A program made the position numbers and the translations under genes. Below the pieces are notes generated by a model that saw nothing but the letters and a program-made list of their open reading frames with translations, made no database searches and had not been told where the DNA came from. A DNA stretch of 64,000 bases, from NCBI RefSeq assembly GCF_014201715.1, contig NZ_JACHFD010000002.1:186001-250000 (forward strand). The letters run 5' to 3'. Shown piece after piece: positions 42,335 through 51,208 of the stretch. Source of the DNA: Haloferula luteola (GTDB taxonomy: Bacteria; Verrucomicrobiota; Verrucomicrobiia; Verrucomicrobiales; Akkermansiaceae). Numbering within the stretch: the stretch's first letter is position 1; each line of letters begins with the position of its first letter.

Positions 42335-43090
42335 TCAAAGTCCCGAGGGATGATCCAAAAATTGCGTTTCGAGAGAAAACTTCCGTCCCAGCTCCGCGAC
42401 CAGTCGCCTGACCCCAAAGGTCTCGGTCGCGTAATGACCCGCATAGAACACATTGACTCCCAATTCTTCGGCCAACGGAAAACTCCAATGGGGGCCCTCA
42501 CCGGTAATCAAGGTCCGTACGCCCCTCTCTGCTGCCTCAGCGATTTGAGAGCCCGCTCCTCCCGTGCAAAGGCCCACCAATCCCAAATCTTCCGGCCCGC
42601 CTGGACAGACGTGAACAGGCCCAGCCACCGCGGTTTCGAGGCGTTTTCGCAAATCTTCGCGATGACTTTCCATTTCCCCAAGCAAGCCAATCGGTAGCCC
42701 TTTCCACTCAAGAAAGGAACCCGTCACCTGCAGTCCGATCGCTTGAGCCAAAAGGATATTATTCCCCCATTCACCATGCACATCCAAGGGCAGGTGGGCC
42801 GAATAGACCGCCAGCCCGCCCTCGATCGCTGTCTTCCATTTGCGATAGTTTCCCCCGACCAAAGGACGTGCACCCTGCCAAAAAAGCCCGTGATGCACGA
42901 CGAGGAGATCCACATCCTGCCGAACGGCCTCTTCCATCACCGGGAGCGAGGCATCGACCGCAGCGGCCACTCGCAGGACCGGACGATCATTCTCAAGTTG
43001 GAGTCCATTGACGGCTCCCGAATAATCCGGAATTTCGCGAATTCGTAGCTCGCGGTCCATCCATTCACAAACATCGGCCAAATCCGGCAT
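42335..43090 (-). CDS. Nif3-like dinuclear metal centre protein
   Basis: A 251-residue protein of the Nif3/YbgI family, which forms hexamers with a di-metal site. Metal-ligand motifs are LLVVHHGLFW, YSAHLPLDVHGEWGNN and FYAGHYATE. LVGLCTGGAGSQIAEA and LITGEGPHWSF are further conserved stretches. A GTP cyclohydrolase-I-like or hydrolytic role has been suggested for the family, but none is established. It lies 14 bp after the pseudouridine synthase gene and 3 bp before mpg. Confidence 0.92.
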   Translation of the reverse strand: MPDLADVCEWMDRELRIREIPDYSGAVNGLQLENDRPVLRVAAAVDASLPVMEEAVRQDVDLLVVHHGLFWQGARPLVGGNYRKWKTAIEGGLAVYSAHLPLDVHGEWGNNILLAQAIGLQVTGSFLEWKGLPIGLLGEMESHREDLRKRLETAVAGPVHVCPGGPEDLGLVGLCTGGAGSQIAEAAERGVRTLITGEGPHWSFPLAEELGVNVFYAGHYATETFGVRRLVAELGRKFSLETQFLDHPSGL

Positions 43091-43104
43091 GCGCCCTCTC
43101 TAGT

Positions 43105-43878
43105 CTAGGCAGCACCCAGAAACCGAGCCAAATCCCTCGCCATCGGACACTCCCAACGATGGACCTCACCTTCCCACTCGAGTGCCAATTCGGCGGCGTG
43201 CAATGCCTGTCGGCTCAACAGCAGAGCCCGCGCATGAACCTCATCCAGCCCATCCTCCATTTGGGCTAAGTAGGCGGATCCATCCGTCCCGTAAATCTTG
43301 TCCCCCACCAAGGGATGCCCCACATGCTCCAGGTGAGCCCGGATTTGATGGGTCCTTCCCGTCTCTGGAACACATCGGAGAAGACAAAATGGACGAGCTT
43401 CTTTCTCAAATCGTTTCAACACACGAAAGTGAGTCGTCGCTGGCTTCCCACCAGGATCCACACACTGCCGAAGCCATATTCGGCTCTCCTTCACCTCCCC
43501 CGCTCTTCGCAAGGGACCGTCCACCACCATTTCGTCCCATGATGGCCAACCGTGAGAAATCGCGTGGTAGCCCTTGAAGGCGGTTCGACTCGCCAAGGGC
43601 ACCGACAAGGCTTTCGCCGCGGCAGCGTGCTTGGCCACCAAGACCAAGCCACTCGTTTCTCGATCAAGACGCGTCAAGATCGACAGCCCTCCCCTCCCTC
43701 CTGCCAGCTCCGCGGCCAGCAGCACTTCAAGTCCGCTCAGCAATGTCGGCTCCCGACTGCCATTCGCCGGGTGCACCATCAAAGGCGCCGGCTTGTCGAC
43801 AACGATCCAATCCGGTGACTCGTCGATCACCTGAAAATCACAAATCGCCCGCACCCCCGGGATTCTCCGCAGCGCCAC
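43105..43878 (-). CDS. RluA-family RNA pseudouridine synthase
   Basis: A 257-residue enzyme with the catalytic Asp72 in ILTRLDRETSGLVLVAK (the usual text is HRLDxxTSG; here Thr replaces His). It also has VVDKPAPLMVHPANG, GRTHQIRAHLEHVGHPLVGDKIYG and ALHAAELAL. There is no N-terminal S4 domain. It isomerises uridines in rRNA or tRNA; the exact site cannot be told. It heads the leftward operon with the Nif3-like and mpg genes and is divergent from lpxC-fabZ by 70 bp. Confidence 0.93.
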   Translation of the reverse strand: MALRRIPGVRAICDFQVIDESPDWIVVDKPAPLMVHPANGSREPTLLSGLEVLLAAELAGGRGGLSILTRLDRETSGLVLVAKHAAAAKALSVPLASRTAFKGYHAISHGWPSWDEMVVDGPLRRAGEVKESRIWLRQCVDPGGKPATTHFRVLKRFEKEARPFCLLRCVPETGRTHQIRAHLEHVGHPLVGDKIYGTDGSAYLAQMEDGLDEVHARALLLSRQALHAAELALEWEGEVHRWECPMARDLARFLGAA

Positions 43879-43948
43879 GCCCGACTCAACCCTGCGTTTC
43901 CAGAATTTTGCACTTTGATCTTAGCCTCCGGAAGTTTCCCCTCCTCCC

Positions 43949-45262
43949 ATGTCCGCCGCCGCGCAACACACTTTGGCGTCCTCCGCCACCCTTGAGGGCA
44001 CTTCGCTCCATACTGGCTCCAAGGTCACCCTTACGTTGAAGCCTGCCCCGGTGAATCACGGCTTCAAGTTCCGCCGGACAGATATCCCTGATCAGCCTTT
44101 CATCGATGCCGACGTCGACAAGGTCCAGACGGTCGAGCGGGCCACCACCCTCGCGGAAGGCTCGGTCAAGGTCCACACCGTCGAACACGTTTTATCCGCA
44201 CTTTGCGGCATGGGGGTGGACAACGCCATCATTGAGATGGACGCCAACGAGCCCCCCATTGCGGATGGCTCATCCCTCCCATTCGTGGAGCTGATCAAGA
44301 AGGCTGGCATCGTCCCTCAAGATGCTCCTCGCAAAACGTGGGAAATTCGTGAACCGATTCATCTCGAAACCGGCGACGGGTCCTTGCTGACCATTGTTCC
44401 TTGTAAGACCTTTCGGGTGTCCGTCACGAACATCGGACCTGAGGGTCGCTTCACCCAGTATTTCTCATCGGAGGTCACTCCTGAGACCTATGAAGCCGAG
44501 ATCGCGCCCGCCCGGACCTTCGTCTACTACGAGGACGTCAAACCGCTCCTCGACAAAGGGCTGATCAAAGGAGGTTCACTCGAAAACGCCGTCGTGGTGC
44601 GGGGCGATCAAGTCATGAGCAAAGAGGCCGTTCGCTTCCCCAACGAATTTGCTCGCCACAAAGCGCTCGACGTCATCGGCGACCTCATGCTCTCCGGCAA
44701 ACGCATCCTCGGCCACGTGATTTGCGTCAAACCGGGGCACGGCCCGAACACCAAGCTCGCAGCCACGCTCAAGCGGGAATACTCGCGCATGCGTTCCCTG
44801 GCCGCCCCCTTCGCCATTCCCTCCGGAGAAGCGGTGCTCGATATCAACGACATCCTCAAGATTCTTCCTCACCGCTACCCCTTCCTCCTCGTCGATCGCA
44901 TTGTCGACTTCGTCGGTGACACCAAATGCGTCGGCATCAAAAACGTGACCATGAATGAGCCCTTTTTCCCTGGGCACTTCCCGGGCCACCCGATCATGCC
45001 AGGCGTTCTCCAGCTGGAAGCCATGGCTCAAGTCTCCAGCGTGCTCATGCTGAGAAAACCTGAAAACGCCGGAAAGATTGGCTACTTCATGAGCGCCGAC
45101 AGCGTGAAATGGCGGCGCCCGGTTCTCCCCGGCGATACCCTCTACATCGAATCGGAAGTGATGAAAATCCGCGGTTCGATTGGCTCAACACGCTGCCGGT
45201 GCTTGGTCAATGGCGAGGTCGCATCAGAAGCAGAACTCAAGTTCGCTCTGGTCGACGCTTGA
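43949..45262 (+). CDS. lpxC-fabZ: Bifunctional LpxC deacetylase / FabZ dehydratase
   Basis: A 437-residue fusion. Residues 1 to about 285 are LpxC, the committed step of lipid A synthesis, with zinc ligands His80 in [10 protein letters not shown], and His237 and Asp241 in [12 protein letters not shown]. Residues about 298-437 are FabZ, 3-hydroxyacyl-ACP dehydratase, with His343 in [10 protein letters not shown] and Glu357 in LQLEAMAQ, spaced as in E. coli. Joining the enzymes that compete for hydroxyacyl-ACP balances lipid A against phospholipid. Such fusions are known in Bacteroidetes and some PVC bacteria. A clear terminator follows. Confidence 0.97.
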   Translation: MSAAAQHTLASSATLEGTSLHTGSKVTLTLKPAPVNHGFKFRRTDIPDQPFIDADVDKVQTVERATTLAEGSVKVHTVEHVLSALCGMGVDNAIIEMDANEPPIADGSSLPFVELIKKAGIVPQDAPRKTWEIREPIHLETGDGSLLTIVPCKTFRVSVTNIGPEGRFTQYFSSEVTPETYEAEIAPARTFVYYEDVKPLLDKGLIKGGSLENAVVVRGDQVMSKEAVRFPNEFARHKALDVIGDLMLSGKRILGHVICVKPGHGPNTKLAATLKREYSRMRSLAAPFAIPSGEAVLDINDILKILPHRYPFLLVDRIVDFVGDTKCVGIKNVTMNEPFFPGHFPGHPIMPGVLQLEAMAQVSSVLMLRKPENAGKIGYFMSADSVKWRRPVLPGDTLYIESEVMKIRGSIGSTRCRCLVNGEVASEAELKFALVDA

Positions 45263-45310
45263 CCAGTCGTTGGCTTCGCCAAGCGCAAAGCCCTTCTCCT
45301 TCGTTCCAAG

Positions 45311-45342
45311 AAACGGCTTCCTTCATGGGTCGCCGTTTTTTT
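45311..45342 (+). terminator. Intrinsic terminator of lpxC-fabZ
   Basis: Arms AAACGGC (45311-45317) and GCCGTTT (45332-45338), followed by a continuing T run to 45342. It lies 49 bp beyond the stop. Confidence 0.8.
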
Positions 45343-45386
45343 ATGAGCCTGGCTCCATTCGGAGGACAGAACGAAGGACGCGTCGT

Positions 45387-45590
45387 TCAAACGCTTAGCC
45401 AAATTCCCACACTCAGGAGAGACAGCAGCGCAGAAAGGAACAGGCCTCCAACGACCCACAACATCCGTCCCAACTTTGCCTCAACTTCCGGCGACGCCGC
45501 TCGGGAAACGGGCCCTCCTGCGCGCAACGCCGCCGACTGCGCCGCCGCGTATGCGGAGCGATAATCGTGGAGATCAGAGGAACGGGTCAT
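45387..45590 (-). CDS. Small single-pass membrane protein, function unknown
   Basis: A 67-residue ORF: a polar N-terminus rich in Ala and Ser (MTRSSDLHDYRSAYAAAQS), then a helix MLWVVGGLFLSALLSLLSVGI at the C-terminus. It is convergent with lpxC-fabZ and begins after a low-G leader region. It resembles a tail-anchored small protein. Support is ORF integrity and the clear membrane segment only. Confidence 0.5.
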   Translation of the reverse strand: MTRSSDLHDYRSAYAAAQSAALRAGGPVSRAASPEVEAKLGRMLWVVGGLFLSALLSLLSVGIWLSV

Positions 45591-45861
45591 GCCGGGAATT
45601 TGTTTTGCGAGTCCTTATTACCAATCGGACCCGGGAATCACCAATTCCAAATATTAACAATTTCCAATCCTACGCGATCACGTAGCCCGCAACCTAACCG
45701 AAATAATCCACACAATAACCTCCAAACAAGCAAGTCACAACAAAACCGCCATCGCCAGCCATCACTTCACAACGGAACAGTCTCTAAAAAATTTTCACCT
45801 CCCCAACGTCAATGGGAGCAGCGGGAGGCTCAAGTTTTAGGCAATTCGTCCTTTTTGACGC
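45591..45861. other. Compositionally distinct intergenic region
   Basis: 271 bp between the nitrilase-fusion stop and the small membrane protein start. The plus strand is rich in A and C and poor in G over about 45620-45800, with AT content visibly higher than in the flanking genes. No ORF, tRNA or strong hairpin was found. It may be the 5' leader of the 67-residue gene or an untranslated RNA. Confidence 0.5.
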
Positions 45862-47406
45862 TCAAAGGTGCCCTTCTTCGACACCGGCTTGGATCATTTC
45901 ATTGGAAAGCTTTGCCTGAAACTCGAAGAGGTCTCTTCGCCGATCATTCACCGGGGTCACCGATCCACTTTGCCGAGATCGATAAAGATCGGAAATATCC
46001 ACATCCGTCACCAGCATCGTCTCCACGTTGGCATCCGCCTGAGCCTGAATTCCGTCCCGAGCAAATTCGAAATCACTTGGGGTGAACACCGCCGCCCTTC
46101 CGTAATGGATGTCCATCGCAGGCACGTCCGGCAAATTCCCGACAACCCCCGCCGTCACCACATAGATTTGGTTCTCGATCGCTCGAGCCGCTGCACAAGT
46201 GCTGACCCGCAGGTAGCCCTGACGATTGTCCGTGCAGTAAGGCACAAAAAGAATCTCCACTCCGCGATCTGCCAGATACCGGGTCGCCTCGGGAAACTCC
46301 ACGTCGTAGCAAATCAGCACGCCAATCCGTGCTTTCGGGGTCTGCACCACCACCATGGAGTCGCCTCCGGTGATTCCCCACCAGGTCCGCTCACTCGGTG
46401 TGATGTGGAGCTTCGGTTGGGAAACATGGGTCCCGTCCGGCTTGAAAATCATTGCCGTATTGAAAAGACGCCCATCCTTCTGGGCGACCGGATGAGATCC
46501 GGCAATCAAATACAAACCCTGCTCTCGGGCCAGCGTGCTCATCAGTTCCACAAACTGATCCGTGAATTCCGATAGCTTCCGAATTCCTTCGCGAGAACCC
46601 ATCGGTTCCAAGCCACTCAACAACTGGACCGTCAAAAACTCCGGGAACACCACGAACTCGGCACCATAATCCTCTCCAGCAGTCTCGACGAAATAGCGCA
46701 CTTGGTTCGCGAAATCCTCAAATCCATCCAACTTCCGCATCTGATATTGCACGCATGCCACACGAACCTTGGTGTCGTCTTCCTCCTTCGCCTGATACTC
46801 CGGATTGATCCATTCGATCAGGCTCGCAAAATCCTTCGATTTCGGGTCGCGAATGTAGTTGGGCATCACCCCCCGCACCGCGAAACCCTGAGAGATCTGA
46901 AACCCCAGTACCGGGTCTTGGATTTTTCCATCCTGAACCTGCCAAACGTATTCCTCCGGCGTAAGCCTGTCCGCATACTCGGAGTATCGCGACAAACGCC
47001 CTCCTGCGAGGATCCGTCGCAAATTCAGACGCCGACAAAGCTCTCTTCGCGCTTCGTAGAGGACCTTCCCAATACCCCGCCCCCGAAGATTCGGGTCCAC
47101 ATACACCTCAGCTCCGTAGAGAGTGTCTCCTTGGGGGTCGTGATTGTAAAAATATCCATCGTCGGTGATCCCATAATAGGTATGGGCGCGAAGAGGATTG
47201 CGGCCCATTGAGACGATCAACGAAGAGGCCACTCCCACGATTTTCCCCTCGGCCTCCGCAATCAGCTGCCCTTCTTCAAAAACGTTCAAGTGGGAGCGCA
47301 ACTCGCTTTCCTCCCAGGCTCCATCCGCCGCCATCATGGCGGGGAAACACCGGCGATGCAGCGCAATGATGGCGGGAATATCATCCACCCGTGGGTTACG
47401 CACCAT
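45862..47406 (-). CDS. GNAT acetyltransferase-carbon-nitrogen hydrolase fusion
   Basis: A 514-residue two-domain protein. Residues 1 to about 200 are a GNAT acetyltransferase with the acetyl-CoA loop RGRGIGKVLYEAR (108-120). Residues about 215-510 are a nitrilase-superfamily amidohydrolase with the catalytic triad Glu256 (VVFPEFL), Lys332 (QPKLHITPSER) and Cys366 (VLICYDVEFPEA). This fusion is known in several bacteria; the substrate is not set. The start is taken at 47406; an upstream TTG gives a longer frame with a non-conserved extension. It lies 87 bp after the ABC permease gene on the same strand. Confidence 0.88.
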   Translation of the reverse strand: MVRNPRVDDIPAIIALHRRCFPAMMAADGAWEESELRSHLNVFEEGQLIAEAEGKIVGVASSLIVSMGRNPLRAHTYYGITDDGYFYNHDPQGDTLYGAEVYVDPNLRGRGIGKVLYEARRELCRRLNLRRILAGGRLSRYSEYADRLTPEEYVWQVQDGKIQDPVLGFQISQGFAVRGVMPNYIRDPKSKDFASLIEWINPEYQAKEEDDTKVRVACVQYQMRKLDGFEDFANQVRYFVETAGEDYGAEFVVFPEFLTVQLLSGLEPMGSREGIRKLSEFTDQFVELMSTLAREQGLYLIAGSHPVAQKDGRLFNTAMIFKPDGTHVSQPKLHITPSERTWWGITGGDSMVVVQTPKARIGVLICYDVEFPEATRYLADRGVEILFVPYCTDNRQGYLRVSTCAAARAIENQIYVVTAGVVGNLPDVPAMDIHYGRAAVFTPSDFEFARDGIQAQADANVETMLVTDVDISDLYRSRQSGSVTPVNDRRRDLFEFQAKLSNEMIQAGVEEGHL

Positions 47407-47493
47407 CAACGGGCCCTGATTCGTCTCATACTCCTTCGGCAACACGCCCGCAGGCTCGCGGCAAATTCGACAAACTGCAAGCGGACCCAAGCG

Positions 47494-49179
47494 TCATTCT
47501 TTCTCTCCCGACTCCAACATGATTTGCGCCATGCGCTGACGACTGGCGCGAAGCGATACCGCCCCCCAGACGGCTGCGAACCCCGCCAACATGCCCCAAA
47601 AGGCGCAGGCTCTGGGCACCGCTCGAGCCACCGACGCAGGCAACTCAGCAATTTGCAACAGACTGCCTGCAGCATAGACGGGCAATGTCATCGGCGACGC
47701 CCCCATCACCCAAACCGCCGTTGGCCACCACGAATCACTGATGGAACCCAACACCGCTCCCACCATCAAAGGCACCGCTCCCACCAAAATCGCCGCCATG
47801 AACACGGCACGCCTCCCATGCAATTCAAGAAGCGCTTGGAACCCCCAAGCGAGGGCCAACAGCAATCCCACCATCCAGCCCGCCACCGACTGGGGAACGA
47901 CCTGACCCGGAAACCAGTCAGATTCCACCACTCGCTGAGTGAAAACAAACCAAGCCGTGGCCCCGGCCAGCGCCATGATCCCGATCCAACCAAAACTCGT
48001 TGCCGCATCTCCGCTCCAAGGCAGTCGACTCCGACCTTGTTTCACGGCTCTCCGCCATCCTGCAAGCTGACGATCTGGCGACGGCGTCACCATCAGCGCA
48101 AATCCATACAACAGCACCAACGAAAACAACCCATAGATACCCGAGAGCCAAACCGCCTCAAATTTCTCTGGAGCCCGATCCGGCATCATCGGAATCAAAC
48201 GTCCCATTCCGCGGGACGGGAAAAGACCGCCAGTTCCAATTTCCGGCAGCGCCGTTCCCAGCAGCAGAACTTGGATCCAAATGAAAAAACCTGTCGCCCA
48301 GGTTTTGCCCAGCAGGTGCGATTCCGTACGCTCCCACCGTCGACACAGCATCCGCAAAAACGTCAGCATCAAACCCAATTGAGAAAAAACGGTGAACCAG
48401 GCCTCGGAGAAATCGAGATTGAAAAACTTCACCGTCGGCAGCCATCGCTGGCTTAATTTCACCATCGATGCCGGCACCTCCGGTAACAACGAGGGGAGTG
48501 ACTCTTCGAAAATCGGTACGATCGTCAGGTATTTGAAGGTCACCAGCCCGAGTTTGGCAAGCTGAGGCACCACCGTATAGAGGCCAAATACCAGCCCGAT
48601 CGAGGTGAGAAAGGCCCAACGCCGATTCTTCACCACCATCCCCGTCACCAGTCCCGTGAAGTGATACAAAAGCGCCGAAGAGATCAGCACCGCATACAGT
48701 CGCATCCAAACCACGGGATCCACCCCGCCCTTGACCAATCCCCACAGCGAAAACGGAAAGGTGACGGCGAACATCGCCCACTCCCGCACCGGCAGTCCGA
48801 ATAGAAACCCCAGCACCTTGGCCAAGGGCGACATCGGCAGAAGCCGCTGATAATCGATCACCCCTTCATCGCGCTCTCCCGTCATACCACCCGCCACTTG
48901 TGCGGTGCCCAATGCAAAAAGAATGACGCATTGCAGCACCATCAAGGGGATCAACGGAGTTCTCTCCGCATCCATCGGATCATAATCGGTCCGGTTGAAT
49001 CCAATCGACCGACACAACGCAAAAAGAAAGCCGGCACCAAGCACCGCAAGAAACACCCCGACCCCTCCCCCCCTCAGCCTCAACCGCGAACACGCGTATC
49101 GCCGGAAAATCGGGTTCACCGGAATGGCCCACCACCCATGCCGCCTCGGGCGAAGGGAAATCATGTCTTCTTCGCTCAT
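47494..49179 (-). CDS. ABC-2-type exporter permease
   Basis: A 561-residue polytopic membrane protein with about 12 hydrophobic helices, for example LMVLQCVILFALGTAQVAGG, then SSALLYHFTGLVTGM, FWGMLAGFAAVWGAV and others. The pattern GERDEGVIDYQRLLPMSPL after an early helix is typical of large ABC-2 permeases. It overlaps the ATPase gene by 4 bp (ATGA) and so forms one transporter with it. The substrate is not predictable from sequence. Confidence 0.85.
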   Translation of the reverse strand: MSEEDMISLRPRRHGWWAIPVNPIFRRYACSRLRLRGGGVGVFLAVLGAGFLFALCRSIGFNRTDYDPMDAERTPLIPLMVLQCVILFALGTAQVAGGMTGERDEGVIDYQRLLPMSPLAKVLGFLFGLPVREWAMFAVTFPFSLWGLVKGGVDPVVWMRLYAVLISSALLYHFTGLVTGMVVKNRRWAFLTSIGLVFGLYTVVPQLAKLGLVTFKYLTIVPIFEESLPSLLPEVPASMVKLSQRWLPTVKFFNLDFSEAWFTVFSQLGLMLTFLRMLCRRWERTESHLLGKTWATGFFIWIQVLLLGTALPEIGTGGLFPSRGMGRLIPMMPDRAPEKFEAVWLSGIYGLFSLVLLYGFALMVTPSPDRQLAGWRRAVKQGRSRLPWSGDAATSFGWIGIMALAGATAWFVFTQRVVESDWFPGQVVPQSVAGWMVGLLLALAWGFQALLELHGRRAVFMAAILVGAVPLMVGAVLGSISDSWWPTAVWVMGASPMTLPVYAAGSLLQIAELPASVARAVPRACAFWGMLAGFAAVWGAVSLRASRQRMAQIMLESGEKE

Positions 49180-50141
49180 CGCTTTCGATTGGATTCCGCC
49201 ACCTCCACGAGGATTTCTTCAAAGGAAGACTTTCGTTCTTCAAAGCTCACCATCCGAAAACCTGCCATCACCAGACCCGCCATCAGCTCAGCCTGGTGAT
49301 CTTCCTCTCCTGCAAATGCCAGCGTTAGGCTCTCTCCTTCTCGCGCGATCGCTTCAATTCCAGGCTTTCCCTGCATCCAATCGGCCGCCGCCTCGGCTTG
49401 CGATACGAACTTCATCGTGAGTCGCCGCCCCCCATTCCCCATCAATCGCCGCACCTCTTCCGCCGTTCCCGCCGCTAGCAGCTTCCCTCGATTCATCACG
49501 CACAACGAAGTGCACATCTCAGCCAGCTCGCTGAGGATGTGCGAACTCACAAACACGGTTGCTCCCGTTTTCACCAACCGTCGCAGCGCGTCTTTGAGGT
49601 CACGGCGAGCCAACGGGTCCAGTCCACTCGCGGGCTCATCCAAAATCATGACCCTCGGCCGATGCAAAAGCGTCTTCGCCAGCACCACCCGCTGAGTCTG
49701 ACCTCGCGAAAGCTTTGCACACCAAGCCTTTCGCTGCTCGGTCATTCCGACCTCCTCCAAGCACTCCGCCACCCGATCCCGCTGTTGTTGGCGAGTCCCC
49801 AGCCCATAGGCAGCCGCATGAAATTCGAGAAACTCTCCCACCTTGAGGTCGGACGGCACGGGTGCCAGATCAGGCATATAGCCGACGATCCGTCGCGCCA
49901 TCTCGATGTCCTCCTGAATATCCACCCCATCGAGAAACACCTCTCCATAGGTCGGCTCCATCAAGGTCGCCAAAACTCGAAAGGTGCTCGTTTTCCCCGC
50001 CCCATTCGGACCCACCAATCCAAATACTTCTCCCGCAGGAACTTGGAGCGACACGTCGTCGACGGCGACAAAGTCTCCATAGTCGACCCTCAGGTCCCGG
50101 ATCTCAATGGCGGTCCGTCGCGTCTCGGGTTTCGTTTGCAT
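49176..50141 (-). CDS. ABC transporter ATP-binding protein
   Basis: A 321-residue ATPase: Walker A GPNGAGKT (44-51), signature LSRGQTQRV, Walker B VMILDEPASGLDP and the switch His in VFVSSHILSELAEM. The C-terminal 90 residues form the extra domain common in ABC-2 drug, antibiotic or polysaccharide exporters (GGRRLTMKFVSQAEAAADW). The start at 50141 overlaps the stop of the upstream LxxxQ protein by 1 bp (TGATG); a TTG at 50147 is less likely. It couples with the permease at 47494. Confidence 0.93.
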   Translation of the reverse strand: MQTKPETRRTAIEIRDLRVDYGDFVAVDDVSLQVPAGEVFGLVGPNGAGKTSTFRVLATLMEPTYGEVFLDGVDIQEDIEMARRIVGYMPDLAPVPSDLKVGEFLEFHAAAYGLGTRQQQRDRVAECLEEVGMTEQRKAWCAKLSRGQTQRVVLAKTLLHRPRVMILDEPASGLDPLARRDLKDALRRLVKTGATVFVSSHILSELAEMCTSLCVMNRGKLLAAGTAEEVRRLMGNGGRRLTMKFVSQAEAAADWMQGKPGIEAIAREGESLTLAFAGEEDHQAELMAGLVMAGFRMVSFEERKSSFEEILVEVAESNRKR

Positions 50142-51085
50142 CACCAATCAAATGCGTCCCAATCCGCAGGCAAAGTCAGACCAAACTCCCCCATTTGCTC
50201 GTTCATTTTCGCACGCTCTTCCTCTTTGAAGGCTTCATAGGCGGCCCTCTGTCCCGGTGATAGGGCCTCGATCACCGCCTGCTCCCGATCCACTCCCACT
50301 TGCGGAGTGATGATTCCCTCCGACCCCTCAAATTGCATCGAGTTCTCATAGTCCGGCGATGCGGCCGCCATGACCCCAAAGAGCAGATCCCGCTGTCCGT
50401 CGTCCAAGCCCACCACTCGATCCAATCGCTCCACCCTCATATCCGCAAAATCTTGGACCCTTCCGGCCTTTTCATGCAGCCGATCCGAACGGAACTGCGC
50501 CCCTGCCTCTCCTTGAAGGATCCCGCCCATGAACTCGTCCAAGCCCTCATCTGCCCGTGCTTCCATCGACGCCTCCATCAAGTCTTCCATCGACGCTCCC
50601 TCACGCGAGGCCAGATCCACCCACCTCTCTGCCTGATCCTGCGCATGCTGCTCGAACCAGGATTTCAAGCGTGCCGCTTGATCGTCGTTGAGACCATATT
50701 TTCGCGTCAATTCTCCCGCCAATGCATCATATTGCCGGGCCAATCGTTTGGCGTGGATCCGTTCGAAAAACGGCGCCAAATCCCGCGTCAACGGTTGCGT
50801 CGCCCGCAGAAGCTCATCCGGAGTGACTTTCCCTCCATCTCGGATCCGCTGGGCCAAATCCCCGATCCCTTCCCTTAGCGTTCGGCCGCGATGATCGGTG
50901 CGCCCCATGGCCTCAAAAGCCACAATCCGATTTTCGGCCTTCTTGAGTGCCGCTTCCAACTCCACCACGCGCTCTTCAGGTGAACCTTCCTCTCCCGGTA
51001 AGCTATCGCGGAACAAAGACAGGCCGACCGCTCCCACCACGATGCCCACAAACAAGGGCACGATTGATTTCAACGTCGCTGCCAT
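50141..51085 (-). CDS. Membrane-anchored protein with repeated LxxxQ motifs
   Basis: A 314-residue protein: one N-terminal helix (VPLFVGIVVGAVGLSLF), a coiled coil (about 33-65), then a charged helical domain. Within it, three segments share the pattern Leu-x-x-x-Gln at the start of a helix: YGLNDDQAARLKSWF, VGLDDGQRDLLFGVM and ALSPGQRAAYEAFK. This resembles the LTxxQ element of Spy/CpxP chaperones, but the protein is larger and anchored. The gene is first in an operon with an ABC-2 exporter, overlapping its ATPase gene by one base. It may sense envelope stress or cargo for that exporter. Confidence 0.7.
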   Translation of the reverse strand: MAATLKSIVPLFVGIVVGAVGLSLFRDSLPGEEGSPEERVVELEAALKKAENRIVAFEAMGRTDHRGRTLREGIGDLAQRIRDGGKVTPDELLRATQPLTRDLAPFFERIHAKRLARQYDALAGELTRKYGLNDDQAARLKSWFEQHAQDQAERWVDLASREGASMEDLMEASMEARADEGLDEFMGGILQGEAGAQFRSDRLHEKAGRVQDFADMRVERLDRVVGLDDGQRDLLFGVMAAASPDYENSMQFEGSEGIITPQVGVDREQAVIEALSPGQRAAYEAFKEEERAKMNEQMGEFGLTLPADWDAFDW

Positions 51086-51208
51086 AAGTTCTCAAGAAAC
51101 GGGATGCTTCATGAATCCCTAGCGAACCTGCGATGAATTTTACGCAAATCCAATTCCCATCCGCGGCCCTCACGAACTCTCCACTTGCGATCCGACCCGG
51201 TCGATCCT

